Assembly: GCA_002425185.1 (NCBI GenBank)
Contig: DILT01000014.1
Coordinates: forward strand, 225,384 to 289,383
Length of the DNA stretch: 64,000 nt
Source: Flammeovirgaceae bacterium UBA5585
GTDB taxonomy: Bacteria; Bacteroidota; Bacteroidia; Cytophagales; Cyclobacteriaceae
Reading direction: 5' to 3'
Position numbers and translations under genes: made by a program. The notes under the pieces were generated by a model, which worked only from the letters and a program-made list of their open reading frames with translations, made no database searches and was not told where the DNA came from. Each line of letters opens with the position of its first letter. The first letter of the stretch is position 1. Below, in pieces: positions 53,228-62,584 of this stretch.

Positions 53228-54277
53228 TTATTTACCGAAGGCTTCTACCTTGTAATCAAGATTCGTGCTGTATACCGGGAAGCTTATCTTCAGCATGGCA
53301 AAGAATCCGCGACCATCAAGACTTGGACGATAGCCGGCTTCCGCACCGTACGACCAACTCAGCGTCCGGTTAAACTTTCCTTCAATACCGGCTCGAAAAC
53401 CAAAGGTATTGGTTTTTAAGGCTCCACTCGAATAGGTTTTCCGATCCGCTAAAATCGGAACTCCATTGGCATCCTTAGGTGTATAAATAATATCATCGAG
53501 TGTTATCCAGGGTGAAACCAGTATGTCAAAATATGTAGTCAGAATTAAGTCATCAACACCGGTCTCAAATTTATCAAAGCTTACAGCCACATTCCTGATC
53601 CAGGTTAACGATCCGCCAACATATAAACCTTTCGTTGAAATATTGGAAAAGACATCTATGTCGGTTGGCAAGCCGTTACCTTCACTATTTTTCAGATCCG
53701 CCTGCGTTAATCCCTGGGCCTCCAGCGCCCGATTGATATCGGTTGAACTATCCCAGATTATTCCACCTAAACGTGCACCATAAATTTTTCGGACTTTACA
53801 TGGAATTTCAGCATTTAACGGAACACGTGCCGCCCATTTGTTTCCTTTGTAACTGTTCTTAAACAAAAACATTTTTGTTTTAGAACTCTCCGTAAAATCT
53901 TTGATGTGGTACGTACCACCAAATTCAAAGTAATTGTAAACCTCAGTGCGATTATCTACATCGCTGATTTTTTCGGCCAGATCGCGGGAAAAATCATAGA
54001 AAGTTTTGCTGTAGGTTTTTCTGAAGGAGGCTTTAAAATCAAGCTTATCGTTCAGGTAATAACTGGCTTCCAAACCAAAACCTGCATTCACGTTCGTGGC
54101 AAACAACTCACCATATAACGGCTGAAAGTGTACAAAGAGCTTATTTATGGAGTAGGGTTCATCATAAATCTCTTCATAAGTAACGGCCGTTTTATCCTTT
54201 CGGTCATCCTGGCCTATTGCAACGGTTACCATAGCCATAAGGAATAGTACCGTAAAAAATTGCTTCCCTGTACGCAT
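53228..54277 (-). CDS. Outer-membrane beta-barrel-like protein, unknown function
   Basis: A 349-residue protein with a signal peptide (MRTGKQFFTVLFLMAMVTVAIG). The body is strand-rich with aromatic-ending alternations, and it closes with YKVEAFGK. No recognised family. It precedes hutI in the same direction with a 6-bp gap, but this probably reflects packing rather than function. Confidence 0.6.
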   Translation of the reverse strand: MRTGKQFFTVLFLMAMVTVAIGQDDRKDKTAVTYEEIYDEPYSINKLFVHFQPLYGELFATNVNAGFGLEASYYLNDKLDFKASFRKTYSKTFYDFSRDLAEKISDVDNRTEVYNYFEFGGTYHIKDFTESSKTKMFLFKNSYKGNKWAARVPLNAEIPCKVRKIYGARLGGIIWDSSTDINRALEAQGLTQADLKNSEGNGLPTDIDVFSNISTKGLYVGGSLTWIRNVAVSFDKFETGVDDLILTTYFDILVSPWITLDDIIYTPKDANGVPILADRKTYSSGALKTNTFGFRAGIEGKFNRTLSWSYGAEAGYRPSLDGRGFFAMLKISFPVYSTNLDYKVEAFGK

Positions 54278-54383
54278 AAGAAGGTTTCTATAAGGGGTAA
54301 AAGTAGTAAAATTATGGCTATAAATAGTGGTTCAATAAACCCAGTAACCCCTCAGATGTAATATTCAAAACCAATTTGGTCAA

Positions 54384-55256
54384 TTAATATCCCCGATGCT
54401 GGTGCCTGGCTTTTGCCCGGAGGGTGTGTTGCGGTTCATAAATCAATCTCAAAAATGAGCTCAACCGCTCCCGCTCCTTCGACACGGGTATACCCTGCAC
54501 AATTCCAATCATCAAGGCATCATGAATAACCACCCTCATCTGAGGTCTGATAACCATTTCAAAAGACTGGTCATCTAATATCATTTTATTAAACTCTACC
54601 CCCAGAAAATTACGTGTACCGGGTATCATATAATGAATATTTGAGTTTATCTCGTATTGGCTCTTCCACTGCTGGGTTTTAAAATCCAGGTGCACCTGAG
54701 GACCTGTGTATAGGAGGGTGTGCCAATCACCCCAGCGTTTTGCCCCTATAAAAAATGGATTAAATAAGTTGCCTTGAAATAAATTGTTGCGACTTATCCT
54801 ATTCAGATCGGTAAACTCAACTTCATTTAGATACCCCAGCGCCAATGATGTTTGAAATTTCCGGGAGACAAAAAAAGTCCATTGTGCTGCCGTTTTTATG
54901 GACTCGATTCTATCCGAAGGCTTTTCAGCATTTAAACCATTGGGTGCACGCATGTGAAATGTTACCGGTATTTCGATCTCTAATCCGAGCCGGTTTGCTG
55001 GTGCCCACTCATACTCGATCAGCGCCTCGTATTGATCAAACCGAAGTTTATCCTTCATGCCAAAACCCACGTTCCATTCCTTTTCACCTTTATGTGCCCC
55101 AAGGTCACGGATCAAATCAATATAAAGCGGTTCAGCGTGAAGTACTTTATACGGTAGCTTTTTATCCTCCATAACAGCACTGGAGTCATAATCCTGAGCA
55201 AGACTCTCGACTGCATATAACAAATAACTTACTATAATAAGCGTACTTATTTTCAT
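54384..55256 (-). CDS. Conserved outer-membrane-like protein, unknown function
   Basis: A 290-residue protein with a signal peptide (MKISTLIIVSYLLYAVESLA). It then has the motif HAEPLYIDLIRDLGAHKGEK, followed by EWNVGFGM, a conserved opening that I recall from hypothetical Bacteroidota proteins. The rest alternates strands as in a small beta-barrel. There is no catalytic motif. Function unknown. Confidence 0.7.
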   Translation of the reverse strand: MKISTLIIVSYLLYAVESLAQDYDSSAVMEDKKLPYKVLHAEPLYIDLIRDLGAHKGEKEWNVGFGMKDKLRFDQYEALIEYEWAPANRLGLEIEIPVTFHMRAPNGLNAEKPSDRIESIKTAAQWTFFVSRKFQTSLALGYLNEVEFTDLNRISRNNLFQGNLFNPFFIGAKRWGDWHTLLYTGPQVHLDFKTQQWKSQYEINSNIHYMIPGTRNFLGVEFNKMILDDQSFEMVIRPQMRVVIHDALMIGIVQGIPVSKERERLSSFLRLIYEPQHTLRAKARHQHRGY

Positions 55257-55332
55257 AGCGATTAAATAATAGATAGAAAAAATACAATGCGGGTGCGTCC
55301 CGCAGAACTAACTAAAAAAATAGGGTAAAGCG

Positions 55333-55686
55333 TTACGCTTCGGGAGGAGGATTATTAACAGAAATAAACACCTTCAAAATTGGTGCTGCATTGGAAGAAA
55401 GATTTGCTATTTCTGCAATCACTAGATTTTGACGAACCAGTAGGTTTGCATTCTTGAAAGAACTGAACAACTTAATTGCACTGCTAAAATGATCAGATTC
55501 ACTTTCACGTTCGTCTCCAGGTTGGCTATCCTGAATATCAAGGCACACTTCCATAACAAATTCTGTTATGGAGTTGACCGGATCGGGTACTGACAAATAG
55601 GCATTGCTGTAAGTCGTTTCCAGCGGGTGAAACAATACAACATTTAAAATAACAGCCAGAAAAAAATAAGCCTTTAAGCTGCGCAT
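55333..55686 (-). CDS. Short exported hypothetical protein
   Basis: A 117-residue protein with a probable signal peptide (LKAYFFLAVILNVVLF). The mature region has no recognised motif. It lies between two longer envelope-type genes. Given the good start and codon use it is probably real, but this is weak. Confidence 0.5.
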   Translation of the reverse strand: MRSLKAYFFLAVILNVVLFHPLETTYSNAYLSVPDPVNSITEFVMEVCLDIQDSQPGDERESESDHFSSAIKLFSSFKNANLLVRQNLVIAEIANLSSNAAPILKVFISVNNPPPEA

Positions 55687-55737
55687 AGCATTACAAACAT
55701 AACGCTTTCGTAGACAAAAATTATACCACTGCGAAAA

Positions 55738-57465
55738 TCAATGCGGGGTGACTGACACCAACTCGCCATCTTTAAAGCGAATAAACGGAACGTGCTGGTT
55801 ATCGCGTGAAAACTGAAAGTTATAACCTTCTGTCAGGTAGCCCTTAATTTCCTTTCGGTTCAGGGCGTCTTGAAAGTAAACTCCGTGTTCCTTCAGCATG
55901 TTTCCGGCAAATAGCATAAAGTCGTAACCGGTTTTTACGTAGTCCGTGTAGGGTATGGTACTGGTTACGCGTCCGTGCACCTTAATGAATTTCTTTTGGA
56001 AGGCGCTATAAGCCTGGTTGTCAAAAGCTGTAAAGTTTGAAGCAAACATAACTACCCCCAAAGAATTTAATTTTTCGTAATCGGTAGTCTGATCTAACCA
56101 GCTCTCCGAACCCAGAATAGTTACTTTATCGCCCCGGGTAGTAACACTGCTAATAACTTTGGAATATATCACCGGATCATCAGAAGCGACAAATATACAC
56201 CCCAGGCTGTCTTTTGGCAGTGTGAATTGCTTTGGATATTTGAATTCATCAAACTCGGTAGGGGTTGCCAGAATTTTCAAAATTCTTGCCGAGGATTCTT
56301 TTGTAAACCGCTCTACTTGAATAACCTTAAGGTTCGTTTCCAGCGCGGTATTAACAAAACTCATGGCCAAGACAGAGTCGCGCTTGGTATCTCCAAAAAA
56401 TACCATGCACTTTTTATTGCTGACCTGATAAGCAGCAAGAAATTTTGCGGATTGTACCCCCAACGTTTCCAGTGAAGGCTGAAATAAAAATCCGTATGGA
56501 TTATCACGGACCAAATCAAAATTATTAGATACAGGATTGAAAAGGTTTATCCTGTGAGCCTTAGAGAAATCCTGGACAATTTTATTCTCTTCCTGAAACA
56601 ACGGACCAATAATCAAATCGGTAGTTTTTAGTTCTTCCCGCTCCAGCAGGCTTTTTATTTTAGCCGGATTACGATCAGTGTCGTAGGCACGTAAACTGAT
56701 TTTTACACCTTGCTTGCTGAGGGTATCAACAGCCAACTTTATGCCCTCGTATAAATCCAGCACATATTGATTTCGCTTACGCGACAAGTTAGGTTCAAGC
56801 GTATTCACCTGAAAAGGAAACAACACGGATACGCTGTAAATATTCTTATGAACAGTAGGAGGAGTTTCGTCTACAAAGTCAGACTTCTTGAGTTTGAATG
56901 TTGTGATGAGTTTATCCAGCAACTCCTTCTCTTCTTTTGTATCAATACTTTTTGAAAGTTCGCGAGCCAGCTTTTCGCCAACCACGGCATCTTTGGGATA
57001 TTCCTGATGCATGCGTGTTAGCGCACTAACATCTGTTAAACTTGTGAGCCCGCTTTTTTTAATTGCCTGAACATCCTTCTGTAGTTTCTGGCTCTTGATC
57101 GCGGCAAGCTGGTTCATGGCCTGAAAATACTCCTTGTTGTCAAAATGAATTTTAGCCAGCCAAAAATTAACCTCATCCAATTGATCCCATGCCGGATAAA
57201 GCTGCCTGATTTGGTTGAACATATCGCGGGCTACCGATTTATAGCCCTGATGGTAAGCACTTACTGCGTAGTAAAAGGAGGCATATTCTGGAAACGGATT
57301 ATTCTTATCATAAGCCACTAAAGGCTTAAAACTTTCCATGGCCAGATTATACTTGCCCTCTTTGTAGAGTGTTTTAGCATTAGTGTACTGTTGCTGATAG
57401 TTTACCTGTGCACTAACAAAATTAGCAAGGGTTGCCAGTAAACTAATCGTCAGAAGGCGTATCAT
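55738..57465 (-). CDS. TPR + periplasmic-binding-protein-like exported protein
   Basis: Read from MIRLLTISLL at 57465 (575 residues), 2 bp after the guaA stop; an upstream ATG at 57477 overlaps guaA. Signal peptide near TLANFVSAQ. Residues about 20-170 are TPR-like repeats (AKTLYKEGKYNLAMESFKPL). Residues about 210-575 match Leu/Ile/Val-type periplasmic-binding proteins (SVLFPFQVNTLEPNLSRKRN, LIIGPLFQEENKIV, CMVFFGDTKRDS). No ABC permease is near, so it may sense or bind, not transport. Confidence 0.78.
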   Translation of the reverse strand: MIRLLTISLLATLANFVSAQVNYQQQYTNAKTLYKEGKYNLAMESFKPLVAYDKNNPFPEYASFYYAVSAYHQGYKSVARDMFNQIRQLYPAWDQLDEVNFWLAKIHFDNKEYFQAMNQLAAIKSQKLQKDVQAIKKSGLTSLTDVSALTRMHQEYPKDAVVGEKLARELSKSIDTKEEKELLDKLITTFKLKKSDFVDETPPTVHKNIYSVSVLFPFQVNTLEPNLSRKRNQYVLDLYEGIKLAVDTLSKQGVKISLRAYDTDRNPAKIKSLLEREELKTTDLIIGPLFQEENKIVQDFSKAHRINLFNPVSNNFDLVRDNPYGFLFQPSLETLGVQSAKFLAAYQVSNKKCMVFFGDTKRDSVLAMSFVNTALETNLKVIQVERFTKESSARILKILATPTEFDEFKYPKQFTLPKDSLGCIFVASDDPVIYSKVISSVTTRGDKVTILGSESWLDQTTDYEKLNSLGVVMFASNFTAFDNQAYSAFQKKFIKVHGRVTSTIPYTDYVKTGYDFMLFAGNMLKEHGVYFQDALNRKEIKGYLTEGYNFQFSRDNQHVPFIRFKDGELVSVTPH

Positions 57466-57467
57466 AG

Positions 57468-58994
57468 TTATTCCCATTCAATTGTGGCGGGTGGTTTTGA
57501 ACTAATATCGTAAACCACGCGATTAACACCTTTTACTTTATTAATTATATCACTGGAAATTTCAGCTAAAAATTCATAGGGCAAATGCACCCAGTCGGCT
57601 GTCATACCATCGGTACTGGTTACTGCGCGAAGAGCAACCACTTGTTCATAGGTGCGCTCATCGCCCATTACACCCACCGAGTGAATGGGTAGCAATACCG
57701 CACCGGCTTGCCAAACCTTATCATAAAGCGAATGTCGTCTCAAGCCTCCAATGAATATAGCGTCAACTTCCTGCAAAATTCGCACTTTTTCTGCGGTTAT
57801 ATCGCCCAATATACGAATACCCAGACCAGGCCCCGGAAAAGGATGACGACCTAAAATTGCCGGATCAATGCCCAGGGTTTTTCCCACTATACGGACTTCG
57901 TCTTTAAACAATGTATTGAGTGGCTCTACTACCTTCATTTTCATCTTATCGGGTAATCCCCCAACATTATGATGTGATTTAATAGTGGCTGAAGGCCCTT
58001 TTACCGATACCGATTCAATTACATCGGGATAGATGGTGCCTTGCCCAAGCCACTTGACATCGGTTATCCGGTGAGCCTCCTCATCAAATACATCAATAAA
58101 TGTTTTACCAATGGCCTTACGTTTGGCTTCCGGCTCGCTTAATCCACTTAGCGCGGAATAAAACTTACCCTTTGCATCAACGCCTTTAATGTTAAGGCCC
58201 ATGCCTTTGTACGACTCCAGCACCTGATCAAATTCATTTTTGCGCAACAACCCGTTGTCGACAAAAATACAATGCAGGTTTTTTCCAATGGCCTTATGGA
58301 TGAGTGTTGCTGCTACCGTTGAATCAACACCACCCGATAGCGCCATGACTACTTTATCGTTGCCCAATTTTTTCTGAAGATCGGCCACGGTAGTTTCCAC
58401 AAACTGATCGGGGGTCCAGTCCTGTGCACAGGCGCAGATGTGCACTACAAAATTCCGTAGTAAATTTTTTCCTTCTGTGGTGTGGGTTACTTCAGGATGA
58501 AATTGGATACCATACGTGTTGGTATTCTTAACATGATAGGCAGCAACTTTTACTGATGGAGTGCTCGAAATAATTTCGAATGAATCGGGAACTGTGGCGA
58601 TGGTATCGCTGTGCGACATCCACACCTGGGTGTCCAGGGAAATCTCTTTTAATAATTCATTGTGATGATCAACTGTGGTTAACCTGGCGCGTCCATATTC
58701 ACGGATCTGCGATGGTAAAACTGATCCTCCGCTTTTGTGGGCAATCAGTTGCGCACCGTAGCATACGCCCAAAACCGGAAGGTTATTGAATGTCTTTAAA
58801 TCAACATCGGGCGAACCTGCATCGCGGACAGAACAGGGGCTGCCGGAGAGAATTACACCCTTAATTTCAGGGATAATTTCGGGTATCTTGTTAAACGGAT
58901 GTATTTCACAGTAAACGTTAAGTTCGCGTACCCTGCGGGCAATTAATTGGGTGTATTGCGAACCAAAATCAAGGATCAGGATCTGTTCTGGCAT
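57468..58994 (-). CDS. guaA: GMP synthase (glutamine-hydrolysing)
   Basis: Read from MPEQILILDFGSQY at 58994 (508 residues); an upstream ATG would add 11 non-conserved residues. The N-terminal glutaminase has VLGVCYGAQLIAHKSGG (nucleophile Cys) and FHPEVTHT (His, Glu). The ATP-pyrophosphatase loop is MALSGGVDSTVAA. The C-terminal part GGLRRHSLYDKVWQ and YDISSKPPATIEWE is complete. It makes GMP from XMP. Confidence 0.97.
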   Translation of the reverse strand: MPEQILILDFGSQYTQLIARRVRELNVYCEIHPFNKIPEIIPEIKGVILSGSPCSVRDAGSPDVDLKTFNNLPVLGVCYGAQLIAHKSGGSVLPSQIREYGRARLTTVDHHNELLKEISLDTQVWMSHSDTIATVPDSFEIISSTPSVKVAAYHVKNTNTYGIQFHPEVTHTTEGKNLLRNFVVHICACAQDWTPDQFVETTVADLQKKLGNDKVVMALSGGVDSTVAATLIHKAIGKNLHCIFVDNGLLRKNEFDQVLESYKGMGLNIKGVDAKGKFYSALSGLSEPEAKRKAIGKTFIDVFDEEAHRITDVKWLGQGTIYPDVIESVSVKGPSATIKSHHNVGGLPDKMKMKVVEPLNTLFKDEVRIVGKTLGIDPAILGRHPFPGPGLGIRILGDITAEKVRILQEVDAIFIGGLRRHSLYDKVWQAGAVLLPIHSVGVMGDERTYEQVVALRAVTSTDGMTADWVHLPYEFLAEISSDIINKVKGVNRVVYDISSKPPATIEWE

Positions 58995-59076
58995 GTGCAA
59001 AAATAACAGGCCGGCATGAGCCGACAAGGGAAGAGGAAAAATAGATTACGGATTGCGGACAGACCGGAAAAAGCTA

Positions 59077-59910
59077 CTACTCTTTGGGAAAGCAGTACTC
59101 CTCCAGGTAGCCACCAGCATCGTCAATACCATTGTAAAAGGCCTTGTTCAAAAGCCGGCATCCCTCATCTTTTCTACCCAACTCCACCAGGGCAATTCCT
59201 TTGTAGAAGAGTAACTCCACGTTTTGCGCATCCAGGCGCAAGGCCAGGGTGATATAGGTAAGGGCAAGTTCGTAGGCTTCCTGTTCTAAACAGAGTGAGC
59301 CGGCATACTGATAAGCCGGCAAATAACCGCCATTGAGCATAATCGACTGATCAAAATGATAGAGCGCACTGTCGGGTTTTTCCAAGGCATAGTAAGCCAG
59401 TCCCATATACAGTTCAACCTCTTCGTCAGTACCCCATTGCTTTATTGCCTTTAACTCGGCAATGGCTTGCACATTGTCGCCCATCTCAACCAAAAGGCCC
59501 GCACGCCATTTTAGCAAATCAGGGTTCAACTGGTCCCATTCCAGCACAGCATTCAGATCGTCAAGCTGAAGTTGCCGTTCACCCATTTCACGATAAATAA
59601 ACGCCCGAAGTATACGGGCACGCGGCATACTTTGATTTTCCGGAATAAAAACTTTCAGGTCGCTGAGGGCTCGTTCAAATTCACCCAGGTAGAAAAGGCA
59701 CACAGCCCGCTTATAGAGTATTTGACGTTGCTCAGGCGTTTTTAACTTCGTAGCCTTAGCTACTTTGTTGTATTGCTTCAGTGCACCGACAAAATCCTGA
59801 CGATTAAAAAGTGTATCGCCAAGCGTTTCTGCAACCTGTATTTTTGTCGGTTTGGTTTGTGCAAACAACCCAACGCTAAAAAGAAAAAACAGAATACCTA
59901 TCCACCTCAT
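59077..59910 (-). CDS. TPR-repeat secreted protein
   Basis: A 277-residue protein with a signal peptide (MRWIGILFFLFSVGLFAQ) and seven or so TPR-like helical pairs (AETLGDTLFNRQDFVGALKQ, KRAVCLFYLGEFERALSDLK). It ends with CRLLNKAFYNGIDDAGGYLE. Its start overlaps the end of typA by 4 bp, so the two are translationally coupled. Protein partners are unknown. Confidence 0.87.
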   Translation of the reverse strand: MRWIGILFFLFSVGLFAQTKPTKIQVAETLGDTLFNRQDFVGALKQYNKVAKATKLKTPEQRQILYKRAVCLFYLGEFERALSDLKVFIPENQSMPRARILRAFIYREMGERQLQLDDLNAVLEWDQLNPDLLKWRAGLLVEMGDNVQAIAELKAIKQWGTDEEVELYMGLAYYALEKPDSALYHFDQSIMLNGGYLPAYQYAGSLCLEQEAYELALTYITLALRLDAQNVELLFYKGIALVELGRKDEGCRLLNKAFYNGIDDAGGYLEEYCFPKE

Positions 59911-61727
59911 ACCGCCAACGCTTTGTTGCGCTCGCGTTTACGGTCGTTTTCCTTCAGGTAAATTTTACGCAGGCGTATTGATTTTGGTGTAACCTCAACA
60001 TACTCATCGGCTTGAATATATTCCAGGGCTTCTTCCAGTGAAAATTTTGTGGCCGGGGCAATGCGCATTTTTTCATCAGAACCGGAAGCACGAATGTTGG
60101 TAAGTTTTTTTGTTTTGGTAACGTTTACCACCAGGTCGCCTGCGCGGCTGTGTTCGCCTATTACCTGACCTTCATAAACGGCTTCTCCCGGATCTATAAA
60201 AAACTTTCCGCGATCCTGCAGGTTATGTAAGCTGTAAGGAATCGCTTCACCCTCTTCCATTACAATTAAAGATCCGTTGATACGGCCGGGAATCTCTCCC
60301 TTGTAGGGTTGATATTCTTTGAAGCGGTGGGTAACAATGGCCTCACCGGCTGTAACGTTCAATAAATAATTTCTTAACCCGATAATACCGCGTGAAGGAA
60401 TCATAAATTTCAAAATCATCCTGTCACTCTTCGGCTCCATGTTGGTCATTTCACCTTTGCGCATGGAAACAGTTTCAATGGCTTTTCCGGCATCTGTTTC
60501 AGGCAAGTCGATGGTTAACTCTTCTATGGGTTCGCATTTCACGCCATCAATCTGACGAAAAATTACTTGTGGCTGGCCGATTTGCAATTCGTAGCCCTCT
60601 CTTCGCATGGTTTCAATCAGCACAGATAAGTGTAATACACCACGGCCAAACACCATAAAGCTATCAGCTGAGCCGGTTTCACCTAAGCGCAAGGCCAGGT
60701 TCTTTTCCAACTCCTTTTCCAGGCGTTCTTTGATGTGCCTGGAAGTAACAAATTTTCCTTCTTTACCATAAAACGGTGAATTGTTAATGGTAAAAAGCAT
60801 ACTCATGGTAGGCTCGTCAATCGCAATTGATTTTAATGCTTCCGGTTTTTCAGGATCAGTAACCGTGTCACCAATTTCAAAACCCTCTAACCCAACAATC
60901 GCACAAATCTCTCCGGATGAAACAGAATCCACCTTGAGCTTTTCAAAGCCTTCAAATACATATAAATCTTTAATGCGTGATTTGGTAATGGTCTTTCCAT
61001 CGCGCTTTACCATGGCCACTTGCTGACCCGTTTTTAATTCACCACGGTGAATACGACCGATGGCCACCCGGCCGATGTAAGAAGAGTATTCCAACGAGGT
61101 TACCAACATCTGAGGAGATCCCTGTGCTACTGTAGGTGCGGGTATGTATTTAATAATGCCTTCCAATAAAGGTGTAATGTCTTCTGTTGGTTGTTTCCAG
61201 TCGGTGCTCATCCAGCCTTGTTTAGCCGAACCATAGAACGTAGGAAAATCAAGTTGTTCCTCGGTAGCATCCAACGTGAACATCAGATCGAAAACCTGTT
61301 CGTGTACCTCATCTGGAGTACAGTTTTTCTTATCAACTTTATTCACCACCACAATGGGCTTTAGGCCTAACTGTATTGCCTTTTGCAACACAAAGCGTGT
61401 TTGCGGCATGGGGCCCTCAAAGGCATCAACCAACAGTAAGCAACCATCGGCCATGTTTAACACTCGTTCTACTTCACCGCCAAAATCGCTGTGGCCTGGT
61501 GTGTCAATAATATTGATCTTATAATCCTTATACCGTACAGAAACGTTCTTGGCGAGAATGGTGATACCACGTTCGCGCTCCAATTCATTACTGTCCATGA
61601 TGAGCTCACCAGGGTTCTCGTGAGCTTGAAATAAATGACCAGCATGCAAAAGTTTATCTACCAACGTGGTCTTTCCATGGTCAACGTGGGCAATAATGGC
61701 AATGTTTCTGATTTTACTAACTTCCAT
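59907..61727 (-). CDS. typA: Ribosome-associated translational GTPase TypA/BipA
   Basis: A 606-residue GTPase of the EF-G-like family that acts on the ribosome under stress. G1 AHVDHGKTTLVDKL, G3 DTPGHSDF, G4 NKVDKK. The C-terminal family features (ELTIDLPETDAGKAIETVSM, PSRGIIGLRNYLL, LHNLQDRGKFFID) are present. Length normal. A TAnnTTTG promoter-like box is 60 bp upstream. Confidence 0.97.
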   Translation of the reverse strand: MEVSKIRNIAIIAHVDHGKTTLVDKLLHAGHLFQAHENPGELIMDSNELERERGITILAKNVSVRYKDYKINIIDTPGHSDFGGEVERVLNMADGCLLLVDAFEGPMPQTRFVLQKAIQLGLKPIVVVNKVDKKNCTPDEVHEQVFDLMFTLDATEEQLDFPTFYGSAKQGWMSTDWKQPTEDITPLLEGIIKYIPAPTVAQGSPQMLVTSLEYSSYIGRVAIGRIHRGELKTGQQVAMVKRDGKTITKSRIKDLYVFEGFEKLKVDSVSSGEICAIVGLEGFEIGDTVTDPEKPEALKSIAIDEPTMSMLFTINNSPFYGKEGKFVTSRHIKERLEKELEKNLALRLGETGSADSFMVFGRGVLHLSVLIETMRREGYELQIGQPQVIFRQIDGVKCEPIEELTIDLPETDAGKAIETVSMRKGEMTNMEPKSDRMILKFMIPSRGIIGLRNYLLNVTAGEAIVTHRFKEYQPYKGEIPGRINGSLIVMEEGEAIPYSLHNLQDRGKFFIDPGEAVYEGQVIGEHSRAGDLVVNVTKTKKLTNIRASGSDEKMRIAPATKFSLEEALEYIQADEYVEVTPKSIRLRKIYLKENDRKRERNKALAV

Positions 61728-61787
61728 AAATCTTTGAAATCCGCTTGTTTTGTGATGTTTAGCCTATTATGGCTTTAATTAAGGGGG

Positions 61788-61795
61788 CAAAGATA
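61788..61795 (-). promoter_or_regulatory. Candidate -7 promoter box (TATCTTTG) for typA
   Basis: On the minus strand TATCTTTG matches TAnnTTTG exactly and lies 60 bp before the typA start. A -33 TTG at ideal spacing is not clear. Confidence 0.45.
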
Positions 61796-61849
61796 AGAAT
61801 GAAAATTCAAGGAATAAGGTTCGCGATTTAAAGTTTTAGTGCCTGCGTG

Positions 61850-62527
61850 TTAATTCTTGCCCACTACACGACTGAAAAACGAATAAAGTGCCTCCATAAT
61901 TTCATCGGCATCGGTTGCATACTGCAACGCTCCATGCTCCTGGTTAAACCTGACGATCAGATCATAGTACCTTTCTTCCGGAATAGCATAGGTATCCATC
62001 ATAATCTTTTTCACATCCGGGTCGGTAATTACCTGTCGATAGGTTTGTGTCCGGTTATTTTCCCGAACATACTTTGCAAGCTTACGCCTGTCACGCTCTT
62101 CTCGCCAGAAAAAATAATCGATAGGTGATATTACCGCCTGCAGCGGATCCATACGCTTTGGTTCCTCACGGGTGCGGGCTTCAATTTTGTTAGGATATAG
62201 CCGCGTGGCTTTAACGGTAATGTTAGCCAGCATCTGCACATTCTCTTTCAGCATAATCATTATGGCATCTTCTTCAAATAGAAGGGGAAGAATAAGTGGC
62301 TTATATCCAAGGCTGGTGAATATCAATGTATCAATTGGCCGTGCATTTATGCGAAAGCTACCATCAGCTTGTGTAATAATTCCAATAGCTGAATTCTTTA
62401 TGGCGATATGTACATCGGGTAGATTTTTGAGCGTAACAGAATCAACCACGATGCCACGGTAAACTTTTTGTGCGAATACCTGCGCAGCAAGCAAAAAAAA
62501 TACTAATGTGAGGAAAACCCGGATCAA
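61850..62527 (-). CDS. CarboxypepD_reg-like domain protein
   Basis: A 225-residue protein starting at TTG (62527) with a signal peptide (RVFLTLVFFLLAAQVFAQ). The mature part begins KVYRGIVVDSVTLKNLPDVH, the carboxypeptidase-D regulatory-like fold found in many Bacteroidota surface proteins. The C-terminal half is helical with charged residues. There is no TonB-receptor domain attached. Function unknown. Confidence 0.82.
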   Translation of the reverse strand: MIRVFLTLVFFLLAAQVFAQKVYRGIVVDSVTLKNLPDVHIAIKNSAIGIITQADGSFRINARPIDTLIFTSLGYKPLILPLLFEEDAIMIMLKENVQMLANITVKATRLYPNKIEARTREEPKRMDPLQAVISPIDYFFWREERDRRKLAKYVRENNRTQTYRQVITDPDVKKIMMDTYAIPEERYYDLIVRFNQEHGALQYATDADEIMEALYSFFSRVVGKN

Positions 62528-62584
62528 CCTTGAAGTTTAAGTGAGGATGCTAAAAGTGATACAATAGTTGAAACGGAGCAAAAA

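Noticed and set aside
58995..59027. Upstream extension of guaA
   Set aside because: GuaA proteins start at MPEQILILDFGSQY; the extra 11 residues are not conserved.
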